A stretch of 64,000 nt of DNA from PALSA-243 sp963743705 (GTDB lineage: Bacteria > Acidobacteriota > Terriglobia > Bryobacterales > Bryobacteraceae), in contig CAVUQS010000012.1 in NCBI GenBank assembly GCA_963743705.1, forward strand, positions 124,001 through 188,000, in the 5' to 3' direction. Under the pieces are notes generated by a model. The model was given only the letters and a program-made list of their open reading frames with translations. It was not told where the DNA came from and searched no databases. Position 1 is the first letter of the stretch. Each line of letters begins with the position of its first letter. The translations under genes were made by a program, and so were the position numbers. Below are positions 60,927 to 64,000 of this stretch, in pieces.

Positions 60927-62651
60927 ATGTGCCGCCCGCTTGGCGCGCTCGTAGCCGCCGCACTACTTCTATCCGCGCAAGACACCCTCGACACGCGCGA
61001 GGTTACGGTCACGAGCGGGCCGTATGCACTACGGTTGCCAACGACGTTCCGGACCGACACGCGCCTGGTGGAAGCGCCGGTGGTGGTGCGCAACATGAAG
61101 GGCGATGCTGTTGGCGGCTTGCGGCGCGAAGATTTCGAAATTCGCGATCAGGGAAAAAAGCGGGACATCAGCTCATTCGCGGTGGAAGTGGCGGAGCGCA
61201 GCGCGGCCGGCGGAAAGACTGCCGCGGCGGCGGCACCATCGCAGACAGCGCCGGGCGCGGCCAAGGTGCGCACCCGCTGGATCGCGCTGCTCTTCGACGA
61301 CCTGAATTCCAATGCGGCGGATTTGCTGAACGCGCGAAGTGCGGCGCTGCGCTTCATGAAGGAAGGGTTGCAACCTGGGAACCAGGTTTCGGTCTTCACC
61401 ACTTATGGCCGGCAAATGGTTCCGTTCACAACCGACACGGGGCAGATCACGGCGGCACTCAACAAGCTGGCGCCGCATCCGATGAAGACCGGCGTCAACG
61501 GATGCCCCACGATTTCGACTTACGAAGCGTATCTGATCGCTAACAATCTCGACCAGACTGTTTTTGAGAATAAGGTGGATGAAGCGCGACGCTGCAGCGG
61601 CACGCCGCCGGCGCCGCAGAGGCGCGGGAAGTCGAGCTCGGTGTCGGACAGCACTCCGGATGCGATCGTGCAGCAGGTAATGGGAATGTCGCGCTCTATC
61701 TGGGAACAGACGGCGCTGATTTCGCGAAACACGCTGGAAGAAGTGCGAGAGATCGTGACCTATCTCGGGCAATATCAGGGCGAGCGGCTGCTGATCTGCG
61801 CTTCGGGCGGATTTCTTTCGGGCACCCTGGAGACGGAGCAGGACGAACTGATTAATCGCGCACTGCATTCCGGCGTGATTATCGATTCGCTGGACGCCAA
61901 GGGACTTTATGTGCAGGACGCGCCGCAGATGACGATGGGAGCCAGCGCGCGATCGATCACCGTGCAACAGGGCATGGGCGTCCGTCCGCAGGAATCGGCT
62001 AACGACGCACTTGCGGTGATGGCTTACGGCACGGGCGGCATTTTCTTCCACAACAATAACGATCTGACTTTGGGCCTGCGCGAGATGATGGCGCCGGCGA
62101 CGACTTACCTGCTGGGTTTTGCTCCGGATGCCGCAAGCGACGGCAAATATCACCGGCTCAAAGTGCGCGTCACGACGCCAGGGCACTATGACGTTCAGGC
62201 GCGGCCGGGGTACGTCGCGGTTGCGCCGACAGCAGCGGTTGAGACGCCTCGGCGAAAGATCGACGAAGTGGTGCTGGCGTCGGACGCGCGTGCGGATGCG
62301 CCGGCGAGCATCGCATCTTCGATTCAGACGGGCGCGGATGGCGTGAAATCGGCGGCGGCCACGCTGCATATCGATCTCAAGCACATGACATTCCGAGAGC
62401 TGTTTGGGAGGCGCGATCAGAAGATTGTCTTCGTCGCCGTCTTGACGGATCAGCAGGGGAATTACGTTACCGGCAAGGAATATACGATCGATCTGGCGCT
62501 GAAACAAGAAACCTACGAGAAATCGCTGGAGGGCGGTTTCAACGCCACGGCGTTCTTGCAGGCGCCGAAGGGCAAATATCGGCTGCGGGGAGTGGCTGAG
62601 GTGGGCTCAGGCGCGATTACGGCGACCACGTTGGAAGTGGAGATTCCGTAG
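60927..62651 (+). CDS. Secreted VWFA-like domain protein (acidobacterial type)
   Basis: 574 residues with signal segment (PLGALVAAALLLSAQD). RLVEAPVVVRNMKGDAVGGL and RREDFEIRDQGKKRDISSFA are the entry to the acidobacterial VWFA-like domain (TIGR03436 type); WIALLFDDLNSNAADLLNAR gives a DxxNS metal-site-like motif (DLNS). TYLLGFAPDAASDGKYHRLK and the C-terminal beta-rich part follow. These proteins are found in many copies in Acidobacteriota; function unknown, probably extracellular protein binding. A GTG three bases upstream is an alternative start. Confidence 0.85.
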   Translation: MCRPLGALVAAALLLSAQDTLDTREVTVTSGPYALRLPTTFRTDTRLVEAPVVVRNMKGDAVGGLRREDFEIRDQGKKRDISSFAVEVAERSAAGGKTAAAAAPSQTAPGAAKVRTRWIALLFDDLNSNAADLLNARSAALRFMKEGLQPGNQVSVFTTYGRQMVPFTTDTGQITAALNKLAPHPMKTGVNGCPTISTYEAYLIANNLDQTVFENKVDEARRCSGTPPAPQRRGKSSSVSDSTPDAIVQQVMGMSRSIWEQTALISRNTLEEVREIVTYLGQYQGERLLICASGGFLSGTLETEQDELINRALHSGVIIDSLDAKGLYVQDAPQMTMGASARSITVQQGMGVRPQESANDALAVMAYGTGGIFFHNNNDLTLGLREMMAPATTYLLGFAPDAASDGKYHRLKVRVTTPGHYDVQARPGYVAVAPTAAVETPRRKIDEVVLASDARADAPASIASSIQTGADGVKSAAATLHIDLKHMTFRELFGRRDQKIVFVAVLTDQQGNYVTGKEYTIDLALKQETYEKSLEGGFNATAFLQAPKGKYRLRGVAEVGSGAITATTLEVEIP

Positions 62652-62665
62652 TAAGGTTAACCGGC

Positions 62666-63091
62666 TCACGCACCAAACGCGCGCATCTCGCCGCGTAATT
62701 GTTCCATCACGTCACCCAAGGCCGCCAGGGATTCCGAACACTTTTCGAATTCACGGGCGCGGGCGTCGGATTCGATTCGCCGGAACGTGGATGCAGCCGC
62801 GTTGGCGCCTACATTGGCGCAGGCGCCTTTCGAATAATGAGCGAGGCGGGCGCATTGATCGGCATCGGCCGCTTGGACGGCTGCCGCGAGTTTGGCGATC
62901 TGGGCGACGGTATCGTTCCACAGCGCGCCCAGCAGTTCACGGATGAGTTCCTGGTCGCCCATGGTGACATCGCGCAACTGTTCGTGATCGAGCGCGGGAG
63001 TTTGGTGGAGGACGGGCACAGTCTTATTTTGGTTGGGGACGCGGCGGTTGGGCCATAGGAACGAGCGCTTAGGCGGCGGGGGGAAAATCAC
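62666..63091 (-). CDS. Hpt-domain phosphotransfer protein
   Basis: 141 residues from ATG 63091, which overlaps the stop of the gene before it (ATGA). PALDHEQLRDVTMGDQELIR and ELLGALWNDTVAQIAKLAAA start a four-helix Hpt bundle; the phospho-His is in CARLAHYSKGACANVGANAA (H-x-x-KG). It may carry phosphate from a hybrid kinase, for example the tandem pair at 49.9-55.6 kb, but it is not adjacent to one. The first 25 residues are Pro/Arg-rich and not part of the domain. Confidence 0.82.
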   Translation of the reverse strand: MIFPPPPKRSFLWPNRRVPNQNKTVPVLHQTPALDHEQLRDVTMGDQELIRELLGALWNDTVAQIAKLAAAVQAADADQCARLAHYSKGACANVGANAAASTFRRIESDARAREFEKCSESLAALGDVMEQLRGEMRAFGA

Positions 63092-64000
63092 CGGGGCCGA
63101 GCGTCGCCCAATTGGAACCAGGTTCGCAACACGCGTCCGGCCGAACTCACGAGCGCACTAGGGCCCCAGCCCATAAAGCGGACATCGGTAAGCGAGACTA
63201 ACTTTGCATTTTCCGGCTCTTCCGCGGGCACGGCCGACCAGAGCGGGAACTCGGCGAAGCGCAACATGACCTGGAACGGCTCGGTTGGTTTGGCGACGAG
63301 CATCGCGGGGGCGGACTCGGGTTTGTGCAGAATGCGGGCGCGGTCGGGATCGAAGGGCTGCGCGAGGTTCATCTCCGAAAGCGAATAGAAGTCGCTGGTC
63401 TCGACGATTCCGCGCCAGCGCAACGGATTCACGGTGGGAACCGCCGCGACGAGGAGAGGCGTTTCGTTCTGATAGATGCGGCTCTGCAGCTCGCCGATGG
63501 CGCGGGCGTGCAACACGCCGCGGGCGCCATCGTAGAGCAGCACGAAGACGAGCGCGAAGATGGGCCAACCGCGGCCGGGATAGCGCCGCCGCGCGCTGCC
63601 CGATGTGATCTCCGAACCCACCAGCCGGGCGAGAAACGGGGCGGCGAGAGCCAGGAGGAATACGGCCCAGACCCAGGGGTCGATGACTCCGGTCCATTCG
63701 AGACGGTAATAATCGGGCGAGAACGGCAACAGCAAGCGGATGCCGTAGCCATTGGTGTAATCGAGCAGTAAGTGCGACGCGACGCCGATCATTGCCGCCG
63801 CGAAGGCGCCGACCCAGCGCACCGGCTTCCGGGAAATCAGACGCACCAACGCCACGCAGAGCAGGGCCATGACGGGCATGGCGAGGATGGAATGCGTCAG
63901 GTGGCGGTGATAGTGGAGATAGCCGACGGAACCGCCGATGGCGCTGACGACGTCGATATCCGGCGCGTTGGCGGCGAGGATGAGGATCGCGGTGGCCTGC
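63088..64000 (-). CDS. Membrane-bound metal-dependent hydrolase (YdjM-like), 5' end beyond window
   Basis: The frame continues past an internal Met (63879) to the edge: QATAILILAANAPDIDVVSA, then HYHRHLTHSILAMPVM, which carries the D-x-D and H-R-x-x-T-H-S motifs of the YdjM/LexA-controlled inner-membrane hydrolase family (PF04307). GVASHLLLDYTNGYGIRLLL and several TM helices follow, and a roughly 150-residue extra-membrane C-terminus ends RTWFQLGDARPR. Start lies outside the window. Substrate unknown. It overlaps the Hpt gene by 4 bases, so both are co-transcribed. Confidence 0.85.
   Translation of the reverse strand, partial: QATAILILAANAPDIDVVSAIGGSVGYLHYHRHLTHSILAMPVMALLCVALVRLISRKPVRWVGAFAAAMIGVASHLLLDYTNGYGIRLLLPFSPDYYRLEWTGVIDPWVWAVFLLALAAPFLARLVGSEITSGSARRRYPGRGWPIFALVFVLLYDGARGVLHARAIGELQSRIYQNETPLLVAAVPTVNPLRWRGIVETSDFYSLSEMNLAQPFDPDRARILHKPESAPAMLVAKPTEPFQVMLRFAEFPLWSAVPAEEPENAKLVSLTDVRFMGWGPSALVSSAGRVLRTWFQLGDARPR

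Overview
The window looks like chromosomal DNA of an Acidobacteriota bacterium, probably from the Bryobacteraceae/Solibacter side. This is inferred from protein families: two secreted proteins carry the Solibacter-type C-terminal domain (TIGR03437-like), one carries the acidobacterial VWFA-like domain (TIGR03436-like), and there is a sensor kinase with a two-component-regulator propeller. High GC and compact spacing fit. No rRNA or CRISPR array was seen.

Layout. (1) 1-204: 5' part of a PEP-mutase/isocitrate-lyase family gene running off the left edge, then a tRNA-Val promoter. (2) 205-16594: a cryptic prophage integrated in the 3' half of tRNA-Val(GAC). An exact 48-bp repeat (234-281 and 16547-16594) marks attL and attR, and clusters of GTAGCACTT-type repeats just inside both ends look like integrase arm sites. 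Replication, cold-shock, terminase, serine recombinase, prohead-protease-like and excisionase-like genes read as intact. The integrase, tail tape measure and one further tail-side gene are riddled with frameshifts, and no portal, capsid or lysis genes were recognised. An ECF sigma factor and an IS5-type element sit on the opposite strand in the middle. (3) 16681-33179: secreted prolyl oligopeptidase, a 1000-residue secreted repeat protein, a sugar-acid gene set (class II aldolase, SDR, enolase-superfamily dehydratase with a frameshift, MFS transporter, IlvD/EDD dehydratase), an M28 peptidase and a frameshifted secreted beta-helix protein. (4) 33280-48256: propeller sensor kinase and NarL-type regulator, carboxylesterase, amidohydrolase, a frameshifted permuted NlpC/P60-like protein, M13 peptidase, an outer-membrane protein and an NTE-type patatin with a cyclic-nucleotide-binding-like domain. 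(5) 48467-55623: a membrane protein and two tandem hybrid histidine kinases, almost identical over their signalling halves but diverged in their periplasmic sensor halves. (6) 55737-60901: a tightly overlapping six-gene operon fitting 4-hydroxyproline catabolism (DHDPS-family deaminase, GntR regulator, epimerase, three-subunit D-hydroxyproline dehydrogenase) behind a good sigma70-type promoter. (7) 60927-64000: VWFA-domain secreted protein, Hpt-domain protein and a membrane hydrolase cut by the right edge.

Taken together, the host part points to a soil-type heterotroph that degrades protein and sugar acids: secreted peptidases release peptides, the operon at 55.8-60.9 kb would consume hydroxyproline, and the 22-30 kb genes would consume aldonic acids. 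Frameshifts recur both in the prophage (at least three genes) and in three host genes (23.7, 29.7 and 40.0 kb). Real decay and uncorrected long-read errors cannot be separated from this sequence alone.
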